A DNA stretch of 64,000 nt from Pseudomonadota bacterium (GTDB lineage: Bacteria > Pseudomonadota > Alphaproteobacteria > Reyranellales > Reyranellaceae), in assembly GCA_018242505.1 (NCBI GenBank), contig JAFEBU010000017.1:110248-174247 (forward strand). The letters run 5' to 3'. Positions 26,317 through 35,100 of the stretch are shown piece after piece. Position 1 is the first letter of the stretch. Each line of letters starts with the position of its first letter. The position numbers were made by a program, and so were the translations under genes. The notes beneath the pieces were generated by a model that did not search any database, was not told where the DNA came from, and was given only the letters and a program-made list of their open reading frames with translations.

Positions 26317-26607
26317 ATGATTTGGGGCAAATGCCGGTTTGAAGACGCCGACTACGCGCCATACATGGCAAAGCTCGAACGGCTGCTTATGGCAGACGTC
26401 GCGCGAGAGAGACAGTACGCCATGGTGAGCGTCGAGGACGAAACTGGCGAGCACTACTACGTGGGCGTGCCCGATGCGATCCTTATGCGGTTCTTTGACG
26501 ACTTCGAGCCGGTGCCCGAAAGTGCGCTCCCGAAGGAGATCGACGTGCTGCATGTGGACGCCGAAGCGGTCCAGCGGCTGTTCAAGTTCAAGGACAAAGA
26601 GGCTTAG
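26317..26607 (+). CDS. Hypothetical acidic protein next to the HEPN gene
   Basis: A 96-residue soluble, acidic protein with many aromatic residues (ADYAPYMAKLERLL, GEHYYVGVPDAILMRFFDDF). I do not recognise it. GCGAGG upstream of the ATG is a plausible ribosome site. It follows the HEPN gene by 33 bases on the same strand and precedes another tiny gene, so the three may be co-transcribed; its size and charge would fit an antitoxin, which is speculation. Confidence 0.6.
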   Translation: MIWGKCRFEDADYAPYMAKLERLLMADVARERQYAMVSVEDETGEHYYVGVPDAILMRFFDDFEPVPESALPKEIDVLHVDAEAVQRLFKFKDKEA

Positions 26608-26620
26608 ACGGGAGCACGCA

Positions 26621-26767
26621 GTGGCTATCAGTAGTTTCTACGAGCTCGAAGAAGCATGGTGGGAGTGGGTGAATAAGAAATGCCCGCATAAATCACCTCG
26701 CGCGCACGTGAAGTGGATGTACAAAAACACCTTCGAATACGACGAGACCACCTGGACACAGTCCTAG
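26621..26767 (+). CDS. Small hypothetical protein (48 residues)
   Basis: Starts with GTG at 26621 behind GGGAG and reads AISSFYELEEAWWEWVNKKC, then a basic Trp/Tyr-rich end with Cys, Pro and His. It begins 13 bases after the previous stop. No similarity is known to me. It is the last gene of the low-GC island. Confidence 0.5.
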   Translation: MAISSFYELEEAWWEWVNKKCPHKSPRAHVKWMYKNTFEYDETTWTQS

Positions 26768-26793
26768 CCTGGCCGCCTGATCGCAGAGGGGAC

Positions 26794-27450
26794 TCAATCC
26801 GCCGATCGTTGGCTGGCGGTGTTGACCGCCAGTTGAGCGGCGAACGCCCGCTTGTAGGCGGGGCGCGCCTCGCCGCGGGCGACATAGGCGGCGAGGTTCG
26901 GGTATTCGTCCAGAAGGCCCGACGATCTCAACCGGAGCAGCACCGAGACCATCATCAGGTCGGCCGCGCTGAATGCCCCGTCGAGCCAGTCGGCGGCGCC
27001 GAGGTGCGCGGACAATTGGCCGAGCCTGACGCGGATGCGATCCTCGACCAGCGGCAGGCGCTCCCCGGTCCAGGGCTTGTCGCCTTCCAGGATCCGGGCG
27101 ATTGCCAGGTCGAGGATCGGCGGCTCGACCGTGTTGAGTGCGGCGAACATCCAGGCGATCGCGCGCGCCCGGGCATGGGCGTCGTCCGGCAGCAGGCCCG
27201 CATGGTGCCGGGCGATGTGGAGCACGATCGCCCCGGTCTCGAACAGGGCGAGATCGCCCTCCTCGTAGGTCGGGATCTGGCCGAACGGATGAAGCGCCAG
27301 ATGCGCGGGCTCCTTCATCGCCCGGAACGAGACAAGGCGGACCTCGTAGGGCTGGCCCACTTCCTCCAGCGCCCAGCGGACGCGCGTGTCCCGCGCCAGC
27401 CCCCGGCCGCCGTCGGGCGACCGTTCGAAGGCGGTGATGGTGACGGTCAT
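26794..27450 (-). CDS. Glutathione S-transferase family protein
   Basis: A 218-residue protein with the two-part GST fold. The thioredoxin-like N-terminal half shows the V-R-W-A-L-E-E-V helix, PFGQIPTYEEGDLALFETGA with the cis-Pro and the E-T/S glutathione-binding turn, and I-V-L-H-I-A-R-H. The helical half carries F-S-A-A-D-L-M-M with the buried Asp. GAGGAG precedes the ATG at 27450. It probably conjugates or reduces electrophiles with glutathione. Confidence 0.88.
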   Translation of the reverse strand: MTVTITAFERSPDGGRGLARDTRVRWALEEVGQPYEVRLVSFRAMKEPAHLALHPFGQIPTYEEGDLALFETGAIVLHIARHHAGLLPDDAHARARAIAWMFAALNTVEPPILDLAIARILEGDKPWTGERLPLVEDRIRVRLGQLSAHLGAADWLDGAFSAADLMMVSVLLRLRSSGLLDEYPNLAAYVARGEARPAYKRAFAAQLAVNTASQRSAD

Positions 27451-28060
27451 CGTGCGGCTCCTCCTCGCGGATGTCGAAGCGGACATCGACCGAGGCCCGC
27501 GAACGCGCGGGCGGAGTCGCCGAGCCGCCGATGCAACAGTGGTCAGGTTCACGACAGCAATAAGGCGGAAAAGCACGGGTCGCCGCCGTGTTGGGTCCCC
27601 ACAGGATGTCGTAGTACCTGGGGAGGTCATCCGGGAAGAGCTTGACGCTTTGCCTGATCGCGGGCGTGGCGCTCGGCCTTCCCTTGGCGCCGTGGTCGCG
27701 TCCCGCATGTCCGACGCGAAGACGGCGATGCGCCGATCGCCCGGGACAACGCCTATGCACCCAATCTGGCGGAGTGGCGTCGCAGCGGACGAAGACGCCG
27801 GAGGAGATCTGCAGGATGGCGTTCGAGGGCACCGACCGCGCCGCGCTGTTCACGCTTCGGTTCAAGGACGCGGACATGGGATCGGAAGGATCCGGAGGCC
27901 CGGGACATGCTCGGAAGGAAGGACCTCCATCCCGACCCGTGAAGGACAGAGCGCGACCGGACAACCGCTGCCCGGCGCGGACGCCCGTCACCATGGCCGA
28001 TCCCGTTCGCTTTCCCTATGGGGCCCGTGCTAGGCTCCTCGTCGTGGCTCAAAGGACCAG
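27451..28060. other. Gene-free region, probably decayed sequence
   Basis: Six hundred bases with several overlapping open frames but no frame showing a steady coding pattern. Isolated phrases such as F-P-D-D-L-P-R-Y-Y-D-I-L (minus strand, about 27600) suggest a decayed gene, but I could not identify it. Confidence 0.4.
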
Positions 28061-28711
28061 ATGACTCGCGAGTTGTCGCTCTTCGTCGGCACGTTCACTA
28101 CCTTGCTGGCGATCATCAACCCGCTCGAGGTGCTTCCGGTCTACCTGAAGATGCTGGCCGGCAAGGACGACGCCACGCATCGAGCCGTGGCCCGGAAATC
28201 CTGCACCTATGCGCTCCTGCTGTGTTTCTTCTTCCTGATCTTCGGCACCCTCATGCTGCGGATCTTCGGCGTTCCGCTGCCCATGGTCCGCGTCGTCGGA
28301 GGCATCATCCTGGTGAAGATCGGGTTCTCCCTGTTCATGCCGCAGAGATCGGATCCGAGCTCGTCGGCAGCCGAGGCCGGCGACAGCGACATCGCGTTCG
28401 TTCCCTTGGCCATGCCCCTGATGTTCGGGCCGGGCGCCATCGCCACGATCATCGGAATGACCGCGACGATCGAGCAGTCGTCGACCGAACTGCTGTCGTT
28501 CGTCGCCCTCTCGGCCGCGATCGTGGCGACGATGGTCGTCACCTATGTTCTTCTGGCCAACGCCAAGCGGCTCACCCGAAGGATCGGCCCCATGGGGATC
28601 GACGCGGCCACGCGGATCGTCGGATTTTTCGTCGCGGCAATCGGCGTCGGCCTCGCGTTCGATGGCGTCATCGAAGCCCTCCAGATGCACGGTGTGACCT
28701 CGCTGCATTAG
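28061..28711 (+). CDS. MarC family integral membrane protein
   Basis: A 216-residue protein with six predicted membrane helices and the two-fold MarC/UPF0056 pattern: INPLEVLPVYLKML in the first repeat and AMPLMFGPGAIATIIG in the second. Despite its name the family is not shown to give multiple antibiotic resistance; the transported substrate is unknown. The ATG follows AAGGACCAG. It is a single-gene unit followed by a 17-bp repeat array. Confidence 0.88.
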   Translation: MTRELSLFVGTFTTLLAIINPLEVLPVYLKMLAGKDDATHRAVARKSCTYALLLCFFFLIFGTLMLRIFGVPLPMVRVVGGIILVKIGFSLFMPQRSDPSSSAAEAGDSDIAFVPLAMPLMFGPGAIATIIGMTATIEQSSTELLSFVALSAAIVATMVVTYVLLANAKRLTRRIGPMGIDAATRIVGFFVAAIGVGLAFDGVIEALQMHGVTSLH

Positions 28712-28737
28712 CCGACGAGGACTCGATCTGGACAATC

Positions 28738-28890
28738 GACGACTCAAGACGAGTGACGACTCAAGACGAACGACGGCTCAAAGCGAGCGACGGCGCAAGA
28801 CGAGCGACGACGCAAGGCGAGCGACGGCTCAAGGCAAGCGACGACTCAAGACGAACGACGGCTCAAAGCGAGTGACGGCTCAAGGCGAGC
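28738..28890. repeat. Nine tandem copies of a 17-bp unit
   Basis: GACGACTCAAGACGAGT and close variants are repeated nine times with exact 17-base spacing from 28738 to 28890. The array lies 26 bases after the marC stop. The following stretch to 29275 shows no supported gene, only a CCCTCCCCGG-type short duplication near 29160-29220. Confidence 0.92.
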
Positions 28891-29275
28891 AGCGGACCAA
28901 AGCAGGCCTCGCAACTGTGCCGCGGCGTTTTTCCCGGGCCGAACCCGCATAGCCGGACCCTGTCGGAGTCATCATCGATGCGGATCGGCCGCTGGGGCAC
29001 ATTGGGGATCGCGCCCGCCCTCCGTGCCGGCGGGACAACACGCGTCCATCGCAGCGCGTGGCTACCGGATCGCCGACGACGGGAACCTCGCCGAATATGC
29101 ATCGTCGGGCGACAGGGGCCCCGAGCGCGGCGCCGGCTGGACCGCGACCGCGAGCAGGTCCCTCCCCGGCAATCAAACGGTCTCTCCCCATGCGGTCAAA
29201 CGGGTCCCTCCCCGGCGGTCAAAGAGGTGGACGAACCGGGCGACGATCGCCTGAAATGGCGCTTCGAGGTGACCC

Positions 29276-29941
29276 ATGGTTTTCTGGACTGCAAGCGGTG
29301 TCGGAGTGGCGATCGCCTATCTTCTGGGATCGACGCCCACGGGCTATCTGGCGGGCAGGCTGCTCAAGGGCATCGACATCCGCGAGCACGGCTCCCGGTC
29401 CACCGGGGCGACGAACGTGTTGCGCACCCTGGGCAAAGGACCGGCGTTGGCGGTACTCCTGGTCGATGTGCTGAAAGGCGTGGCCGCGATCGCCTTCGCA
29501 CGCTGGTTCGCGCCCTGGGTCGCCACGATGCTGTCCGCCCCGCCGCCGACGGCATCCGATCTGCAAGGCTGGACGCCGTGGGCGGTCTGCCTGGCCGGGC
29601 TTGCCGTGCTGCTGGGACACAGCCGTTCGATCTGGTTGAACTTCACCGGCGGCAAATCCGCGGCGACCGGGCTCGGCGTGTTGCTGGCGATGTCCTGGCC
29701 GGTCGGCGTGGGCGCCGCGGCGGTCTTCGGCGCCGTGCTGGCCGTTTCCCGCATCGTTTCTCTGAGCTCGATGCTGGCGGCGCTGACGGCGATCGTCCTC
29801 GTCTGCGGCCTGGAGCAGGCGTGGCCCTATCGCTTGCTGGTGATCGCCGGCGGCGCCTACGTGATCGTGCGCCATCGCGCCAACATCCAGCGACTCCTGG
29901 CCGGGACAGAGCCCCGCCTGGGCCAGGCCGCGCGAAGTTGA
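29276..29941 (+). CDS. plsY: Glycerol-3-phosphate acyltransferase PlsY-like
   Basis: A 221-residue inner-membrane enzyme that acylates glycerol-3-phosphate from acyl-phosphate, the first step of phospholipid synthesis. The three conserved loops are present: LLGSTPTGYLAG with GSRSTGATNVLRTLG, then GHSRSIWLNFTGGKSAATGLG, then the end IVRHRANIQRLLAGTE. GAGGTGACCC precedes the ATG. Some loop residues differ from standard PlsY (W-L-N-F for F-L-x-F), and an essential copy may exist elsewhere. Confidence 0.85.
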   Translation: MVFWTASGVGVAIAYLLGSTPTGYLAGRLLKGIDIREHGSRSTGATNVLRTLGKGPALAVLLVDVLKGVAAIAFARWFAPWVATMLSAPPPTASDLQGWTPWAVCLAGLAVLLGHSRSIWLNFTGGKSAATGLGVLLAMSWPVGVGAAAVFGAVLAVSRIVSLSSMLAALTAIVLVCGLEQAWPYRLLVIAGGAYVIVRHRANIQRLLAGTEPRLGQAARS

Positions 29942-30072
29942 AAGGCACAATCGGGAACTACGGCGAGGCCTTCGACCGCAACCTGGGCGACGGCAGCCCG
30001 CTCAAGATCGAGCGCGGCCTCAACAAACTGTGGAGCCAGGGCGGCCTGCAATACGCCCCGCCGATCCGCTGA
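29941..30072 (+). pseudogene. 3-prime tail of an amino-acid ABC transporter binding protein
   Basis: Starts one base inside the plsY stop and reads KGTIGNYGEAFDRNLG, SPLKIERGLNKLWSQGG and LQYAPPIR before TGA. This is the typical C-terminus of AapJ/BztA-type substrate-binding proteins. The first 300 or so residues are missing. A shorter copy of the last residues lies at 33388-33421. Confidence 0.7.
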
Positions 30073-30082
30073 GGCGCATCGC

Positions 30083-30130
30083 GCTCTTCCGGACCGCGAG
30101 CCTCCGGCGCGCTCATCCGGCGCGTGCATC
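30083..30130 (+). repeat. REP-like motif TCCGGACCGCGAGC, copy 1
   Basis: CTCTTCCGGACCGCGAGCCT follows the binding-protein tail and is followed by GCGCGCTCATCCGGCGCG. Related copies lie at 33430-33460 (plus), 33500-33530 (minus), 42728-42760 and 52030-52060 (plus). The motif can form a GCGAGC/GCTCGC hairpin in some copies. Confidence 0.55.
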
Positions 30131-30340
30131 CGGCGGGCCGCAGCCCGGCCGGGAATTGCCCGAACGGGGCGGGCCGCCCCAGCCCGCTCGTGGCCTCGCC
30201 GAGCCGGCGGCCGCGCCTGTCCGCGAGCTCCACCGCGTATTATCGAGCTCCACTGCGTATTCCGTCGTGTGCAGTCGAAGCAACTGGCGGAGGTCGCCGG
30301 ATTCCGGGAAATAACAGCATTGCCGCCGCCGGAGGCGATC

Positions 30341-30637
30341 ATGAGGCACGTTCTGGCTGTGACCGCTACCCTGCTCCTGTCTGGTTTGCCGGCCCACGCG
30401 CAGCAGCAGCCGGTTCAACCGCAACAGCCGATCGGCGGCTGGGCAAGCCAGAACAGTCCGCAGCCGCGACTCGGCGACATGCAGGATTGCCGCGCCGAAG
30501 CCCGGCGCCAGGCCGAGATGCGCTATCCGCCGCAGCGAATCGTCAACCGCGGACGGGAAGTGACCTTCGAGAACCCGCAGCAGTTCCCGGCGGAGACGTC
30601 CTTCTTCGGCGACTGCATGCGCAGGAAGGGCTTTTAG
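30341..30637 (+). CDS. Small exported protein of unknown function
   Basis: A 98-residue protein with a clear signal peptide (cut after A-H-A near residue 20). The mature part begins with a Gln/Pro-rich stretch and contains two Cys (MQDCRAEARRQAEMRY and FFGDCMRRKGF) that could form a disulfide. CGGAGGCGATC is a good ribosome site. No family is recognised. A MITE-like element follows 28 bases later. Confidence 0.7.
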   Translation: MRHVLAVTATLLLSGLPAHAQQQPVQPQQPIGGWASQNSPQPRLGDMQDCRAEARRQAEMRYPPQRIVNRGREVTFENPQQFPAETSFFGDCMRRKGF

Positions 30638-30665
30638 GGCCGATCGCGACAGCCAACCCGCTCCA

Positions 30666-30818
30666 ACGGGCTGTTGGAAAAGGGCTTCGAACCATGCGTC
30701 CGGGCAATATCGATTCAAAGGCAGCGCCGAGACCGCACGCTGGATTCGAGATTGTACCGATCTCGATTCGATGGCCGCGCGTCATGTCGCAATTCCCGAC
30801 TTTTTCGACAGCCTGCTA
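30666..30818 (+). mobile_element. Short inverted-repeat element (MITE-like), copy B
   Basis: Left end ACGGGCTGTTGGAAAAG, right end CTTTTTCGACAGCCTGCTA. The interior shares GTCCGGGCAATATCGATTCA and the GCGCCGAGACCGCACGCTGG stretch with copy C, and TTCCCGAC near the right end with copy A. There is no coding capacity. It lies between the small exported protein and the substrate-binding protein gene. Confidence 0.75.
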
Positions 30819-30990
30819 ACGCGGGTTGTGCAGGGCACCGATCCCGGCAGACGCTGCCGGGGGCCAGCGGCTCATCGGACGCGGAGCGCGGCGACGCGTC
30901 AGCCAACAAGTCACCAATCCGTCACGTTTTGGCCGGAAACGGCGCGCCATCTGTTGGCGTCGGGGAGTCTTTGAACAGGAGACTTCAACC

Positions 30991-32211
30991 ATGCGCACAA
31001 GCAGACGCGCGTTGCTCCTCGGTGCGGCGGCGACGCCGACAGTGCTCCTCCTTTCGCCGGCATGGGCCAAGGGCATCTACGATCAAGGCGCGAGCAACAC
31101 CGGGATCAAGATCGGGAACACCAATCCCTACAGTGGACCGGCTTCGTCCTACAGCAGCCTGGGCCACTGCGAGACGGCCTACTGGAAGATGGTGAACGAC
31201 AAGGGCGGCATAAACGGCCGCAAGATCGACTTCATCAGTCTCGACGACGGCTACTCCCCGCCCAAGACGGTGGAGATGGTGCGCCAGCTTGTCGAGGACG
31301 ACGGGGTGTTCTGCTGCTTCAACACGCTCGGCACGCCCACCAACACCGCGGTCCACGAGTACTTCAACCGGATGAAGGTGCCGCAGCTCTATGTCGCGTC
31401 CGGCGCCTCCAAGTGGGGCGATCCCAAGCACTTCCCGTGGACGATGGGCTTCCAGCCCGACTACCGCACCGAGGCCATCATCTATGCCAAACACATCCTC
31501 GCGACCGTCAAGAAGCCCAGGATCGGGGTGCTCTACCAGAACGACGACTACGGCAAGGACTACTTCGAGGGCTTCAAGGCGGGCCTGGGCAAGCAGGCCG
31601 ATCTGATAACGATGGCGACCACCTACGAAACCACCGATCCCACCGTCGACTCCCAGACGATCCAGCTCAGCAGTTCCGGCGCCAACGTCTACTTCATCAT
31701 CGCCATTCCGAAGTTTGCGGCCCAGACGCTTCGCAGGGCGGGAGCGCTCGGCTGGAAACCGGTCAGGTACCTGAACAACGTATCGTCGTCGGTCACCGCG
31801 ACGATGCAGCCCGCGGGCTTCGACAACTGCGAGGGCACCATCACCGGCCTGTACCTGATGGACCCGACCGACCATCAATGGGACGGCAACGAGGACATGA
31901 AGACGTGGCGTGCCTTCATGGCGAAGTACATGCCCGGCGCCAATACCGCCGACGGCAATTACATCTACGCCTACGCCGTCTCGTACCTGATGGAGCAGAC
32001 CCTGAAGAAGTGCGGCGACACGCTGACGCGCGCCAACCTCATGAAGCAGGCCGCGAGCTTCCACCGTTTCAAGGTGCCGCTGCTGCTGCCGGGGATCACC
32101 GTGAGCACCAGCCCGACCGACTTCTATCCCCTCCAGGCCGTCCGGCTGGCCCGCTTCACCAAGGGGACATGGAAGCTGTTCGGTGACGTGCGGTCGCACG
32201 AGAGCGTTTGA
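30991..32211 (+). CDS. ABC transporter substrate-binding protein, branched-chain amino acid/urea type
   Basis: A 406-residue periplasmic binding protein of the Peripla_BP_6 family. It has a signal peptide with a double Arg (T-S-R-R-A-L-L-L-G, cut near S-P-A-W-A), then IKIGNTNPYSGPASSY, N-D-K-G-G-I-N-G-R-K-I, and G-V-L-Y-Q-N-D-D-Y-G-K-D-Y. These lobes usually bind amino acids, amides or aromatic acids. CAGGAGACTTCAACC precedes the ATG. No permease or ATPase gene is adjacent, so it is an orphan binding protein. Confidence 0.88.
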   Translation: MRTSRRALLLGAAATPTVLLLSPAWAKGIYDQGASNTGIKIGNTNPYSGPASSYSSLGHCETAYWKMVNDKGGINGRKIDFISLDDGYSPPKTVEMVRQLVEDDGVFCCFNTLGTPTNTAVHEYFNRMKVPQLYVASGASKWGDPKHFPWTMGFQPDYRTEAIIYAKHILATVKKPRIGVLYQNDDYGKDYFEGFKAGLGKQADLITMATTYETTDPTVDSQTIQLSSSGANVYFIIAIPKFAAQTLRRAGALGWKPVRYLNNVSSSVTATMQPAGFDNCEGTITGLYLMDPTDHQWDGNEDMKTWRAFMAKYMPGANTADGNYIYAYAVSYLMEQTLKKCGDTLTRANLMKQAASFHRFKVPLLLPGITVSTSPTDFYPLQAVRLARFTKGTWKLFGDVRSHESV

Positions 32212-32338
32212 ATCGGACTTGAACCGGGGCCGTCGACCCACCCGTGGCGGCCCCGCTCTTCTCGATGTCTTGCGGATGCATCTTGATACCTCGCGGATGC
32301 ATCCGCGCGTCGGTTCGCTGGAGACGCAACGCCACGGC

Positions 32339-33106
32339 ATGGATATGGTGGTGCGCCAGGTTCGGGCTGTCATCGTTGCGCGGTATGGCCGATCGGGGCT
32401 GCAAACGGAGAGTGACCTGCCTTTCGACCTCCCGCTCTACACGATATCGACGTGGATCCTCCCGGCCCTGCTGGCCATCACGCTGCACGAGGCCGCGCAC
32501 GGTTACGCCGCGCACCTCCTCGGCGACGACACCGCGTGGCGTCTCGGCCGCGTGACCTTGAATCCGTTGAAGCACATCGATCCGTTCGGCACGGTCCTCC
32601 TGCCGGCGCTGTTGCTGCTGACGAGAGCGCCCTTCCTGTTCGGTTACGCCAAGCCCGTGCCGGTGCAGTTCCGCGCCCTTCGCCGGCCGCGCCGCGACAT
32701 GGTCTGGGTCGCGGCGGCCGGCCCGGGGATGAACATTCTCCTGGCGAGCATCGCCGCGCTCCTGTTTCACGTCGTCGGTTACCTGCCGCTCGAACCGGGC
32801 GAATGGGTGGCCCAGAACCTGGTCAATGCCATCGAGCTCAACGTCATCCTGGCGGTGTTCAACATGATCCCCCTCCCGCCGCTCGATGGCGGCAGGGTCG
32901 CCGTGGGCCTGCTCCCCAACGCACTGGCGCGACCGCTCGCAAGCCTCGAACGCTACGGCATGCTGATCGTGTTCGCCGTCCTCTTCTTCCTGCCGGTTCT
33001 GGCCTCGCCGCTGGGCATCGATGCGAATGTCTTCTTCCGCACCATCATGCGGGCTGCCGACGCGGTCATTCACGTCATCCTGCTCGTCACCGGCAACGTG
33101 CCCTGA
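32339..33106 (+). CDS. Site-2 protease family (M50) membrane metalloprotease
   Basis: A 255-residue membrane protein of the M50 class with the zinc motif HEAAH at 50-54 and the second motif N-M-I-P-L-P-P-L-D-G-G-R near residue 180. Four to five hydrophobic segments place these in the bilayer. There is no PDZ domain, so it belongs to the short (YwhC/FAR-17a-like) group rather than RseP. The exact start is uncertain between 32339 and 32345. Its substrate is unknown. Confidence 0.85.
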   Translation: MDMVVRQVRAVIVARYGRSGLQTESDLPFDLPLYTISTWILPALLAITLHEAAHGYAAHLLGDDTAWRLGRVTLNPLKHIDPFGTVLLPALLLLTRAPFLFGYAKPVPVQFRALRRPRRDMVWVAAAGPGMNILLASIAALLFHVVGYLPLEPGEWVAQNLVNAIELNVILAVFNMIPLPPLDGGRVAVGLLPNALARPLASLERYGMLIVFAVLFFLPVLASPLGIDANVFFRTIMRAADAVIHVILLVTGNVP

Positions 33107-33137
33107 CCGCGCGCTGCAACTCGCCGCAGGCCAGCGA

Positions 33138-33370
33138 TCAATCGCTGAACAGGATGCCGGCGGCACGCTTGTCGGGCGGGCCGGGTTCAACGATGCCGCG
33201 CAGTTGCTGGGCGGTGCGCTTCCCGCCAGGGCCGCGCGGAAGAACGACAGCGCATCGGGGAAGGCCGCGTTCAGGCCGCCGTTGTGCGTCGCTCCCGGAT
33301 AGGTCTTCCAGACGATCGAACTGCCGGCGGAGCACAAGGCAACCACCGCCGCATACTGTCGTTGCGGCGC
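33138..33370 (-). pseudogene. 3-prime tail of an alpha/beta hydrolase (lipase-like)
   Basis: Reads minus-strand YAAVVALCSAGSSIVWKTYP and GATHNGGLNAAFPDALSFFR, with the His of a catalytic triad in T-H-N-G. It then shifts frame to GGKRTAQQLRG and IVEPGPPDKRAAGILFSD before a stop at 33138. The nucleophile half is missing. Confidence 0.55.
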
Positions 33371-33387
33371 GAGCGTTGTGTTGGCCC

Positions 33388-33460
33388 GAAGGCCTGCAAT
33401 ACGCACCGCCGATCCGGTGAGGCGAACTCGTCCGGACCGCGAGCTTCCGACTCATCCGGC
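33388..33460 (+). repeat. Second copy of the binding-protein tail plus REP-like motif
   Basis: GGCCTGCAATACGCACCGCC codes for G-L-Q-Y-A-P-P-I-R and a stop, as at 30045-30072. It is followed by TCCGGACCGCGAGC. The order tail, stop, motif is the same as in the first copy, so the unit is repeated as a block. An 18-bp duplication (CATGATCATGAGCGAG) and an inverted motif copy follow at 33466-33530. Confidence 0.6.
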
Positions 33461-33548
33461 GCATTCACATGATCATGAGCGAGCACATGATCATGAGCGA
33501 GCGAGGCGCTCGCGGGCCGGAAGAGCGTGAGCGCATCTGGGCGCGTGC

Positions 33549-33773
33549 CTAATCGCCCTCCTCCTGCCGCCGCTTCGCCCAGTGGCGCCAGCAGGGGCCG
33601 ATCTGGCGGATCCTGCGCTGGGCCTGGATCCAGCGCGCGGAGAAGCGGAGGCCGGTGGTGTCCTCGATGGCGACGGCGATCTCGGCGTCGGTGAACCCCT
33701 CTTCGTTCAGCCGCACCAGCAGTTCGGTGCACTCGGCGGTCCATCGGGTCGCGAACCGTCCCGCATTGTTCAC
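33549..33773 (-). CDS. Small helix-turn-helix-like protein of the prophage segment
   Basis: A 74-residue protein with RWTAECTELLVRLNEEGFTD, A-E-I-A-V-A-I-E-D and a basic end, which resembles the GcrA/homeodomain-like fold. Its start overlaps the stop of the replication-type gene as ATGA, so it is the last gene of a coupled minus-strand row (33549-36180). Role unknown, probably DNA binding. Confidence 0.6.
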   Translation of the reverse strand: MNNAGRFATRWTAECTELLVRLNEEGFTDAEIAVAIEDTTGLRFSARWIQAQRRIRQIGPCWRHWAKRRQEEGD

Positions 33774-34870
33774 GGACCGTCCTCCGTTTCACGTGGAGCC
33801 TTGGCGTCTCGCGCGCGCCCCGAGTCTTGCGCGCCTCTCGCGTCTGGCTCACCCTCGGCAGTCCGGGCGCCTCCCGCGTCTTGCGCGCCTCTCGCGTCCC
33901 CGGCGATCCGGGGGCCCCCCGCGCCTTGCGCACCTCCGGCAGTCCGGGCGCCCTTCGCGTCTTGCGCGCCCCCCGCGTCTTTGGCGCCTTGCCAGTCGGC
34001 GAGGATCGGGCGGGGCACGCGCGAGCGGCCGCTCTCGGGTCGTGGCCCCCAGTCACCTTCGAGCCAGAAGCCGCCCGGCCGATAGCCGCGCAGCCGCGCG
34101 CGCCAGTGCTGGTCGCTGTCGCGATCGACGGTGGCGGGCGCACCGCGCGCTCGCGCCACCGACATCGGTGCATCGGGCCGCGGCGTATCGGGTCGCCACG
34201 CATGGGCGCGCGCGATCCAGTTGCGCCAGTTCGGCCCCCAGCGATGGGCGGTGCGCGCGTTGGCGAGCGCGTGGTTGCGGAAGCGCTCGGTCTCGGCCGC
34301 GATCAGCTCGGGCGAGAGATCGGGCCGCGCCGCCTTCGCCCAGGCGAGGTCGGTGTCGTCCGGCGTCCAGTCCTCGGGCAAGGCGCAAGCGAGGCCGCGC
34401 GCTCGCCGCGTCGCCGACGCGTCCTCCCTTCCCTCCCCTTTCTTTCCTTTTCCCTTCTCTTCTCCTTCCCTTCCTCCCTGCGCGTCGCCGACGCGTGCCG
34501 ACGCGTCAATGACGGGATCGGAAGCGGAAGCGGCACCGGCATCGGCACGGGCATCGTCGGGCGCCGCCAGTTTCGAGACAGCCTCGCGCGGATTGAGATG
34601 CTGGTGGCGCGGAAAGGTCGGGATGAGCGCGAGCCCGTCGCCATAGAGCACGACCAGGCCGCGCGCCAGCAGCTCGTCCGCCACCTGGTCGGCGTCGCAG
34701 GCATCGTCGGGCAGGTAGCGCCGCTTGAAGACGCGCGGCGTCCATACCAGCCGGCCCTCGCGGTCGGCCTCGCACCACAGGCCGATATAGAGCAGCCGCG
34801 CAAGCGGCGAGAGCGCGCAGATGTCGTCGGAGGTGAAGAACTCCGGCTTGATCGTCCGGATGCGCGCCAT
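33770..34870 (-). CDS. Phage replication initiation-type protein (winged-helix N-terminus)
   Basis: A 366-residue protein starting MARIRTIKPEFFTSDDICAL, the hallmark of phage proteins related to DnaT/GP O-type replication factors, followed by S-P-L-A-R-L-L-Y-I-G-L-W-C-E-A-D-R-E-G. A charged low-complexity part (G-E-E-K-G-K-G-K-K-G-E-G) joins a middle domain with a conserved W-x-x-W-I-A-R-A-H. The last 90 residues are 15-bp-coded repeats of G-A-Q-D-A-G-G-A-R-T type, probably a recent expansion. The start at 34870 overlaps an upstream stop (TGATG). Confidence 0.65.
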   Translation of the reverse strand: MARIRTIKPEFFTSDDICALSPLARLLYIGLWCEADREGRLVWTPRVFKRRYLPDDACDADQVADELLARGLVVLYGDGLALIPTFPRHQHLNPREAVSKLAAPDDARADAGAASASDPVIDASARVGDAQGGREGEEKGKGKKGEGREDASATRRARGLACALPEDWTPDDTDLAWAKAARPDLSPELIAAETERFRNHALANARTAHRWGPNWRNWIARAHAWRPDTPRPDAPMSVARARGAPATVDRDSDQHWRARLRGYRPGGFWLEGDWGPRPESGRSRVPRPILADWQGAKDAGGAQDAKGARTAGGAQGAGGPRIAGDARGAQDAGGARTAEGEPDARGAQDSGRARDAKAPRETEDGP

Positions 34871-34971
34871 CAGGCGCCCTCCCGGCAAACAACCTTCTGC
34901 GCTGGGAGCGCGCCGCGGCGCGCGGGGTCTTCCCCCGCGCTGCAGCGGCGCTCTTCAAATCGTTGCGACAT
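34870..34971 (-). CDS. Possible 33-residue prophage peptide
   Basis: Reads MSQRFEERRCSAGEDPARRG to a TGA that overlaps the next ATG, which suggests coupling. There is no other support. Upstream, 34972-35100 holds no clear gene. Confidence 0.3.
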   Translation of the reverse strand: MSQRFEERRCSAGEDPARRGALPAQKVVCREGA

Positions 34972-35100
34972 CCCATGAACGCGACTGGAGGCGCGCGCTC
35001 CCGGCAAGGAAGAAGGTGCGCGGGCGCCGGTGGGGGAGCCGGCAGCCCGCGCGGGCGACAGCGGAAGGGAACGACGCATGAGGCATCGTCACTGTCGCCG

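Noticed and set aside
24301..26770. Island considered as a complete integrative element
   Set aside because: No integrase, attachment repeats or tRNA gene were found at its borders.
33138..33464. Open frame reading through the 33.1-33.4 kb region as one gene
   Set aside because: It joins a hydrolase tail and the binding-protein tail copy read on the wrong strand.
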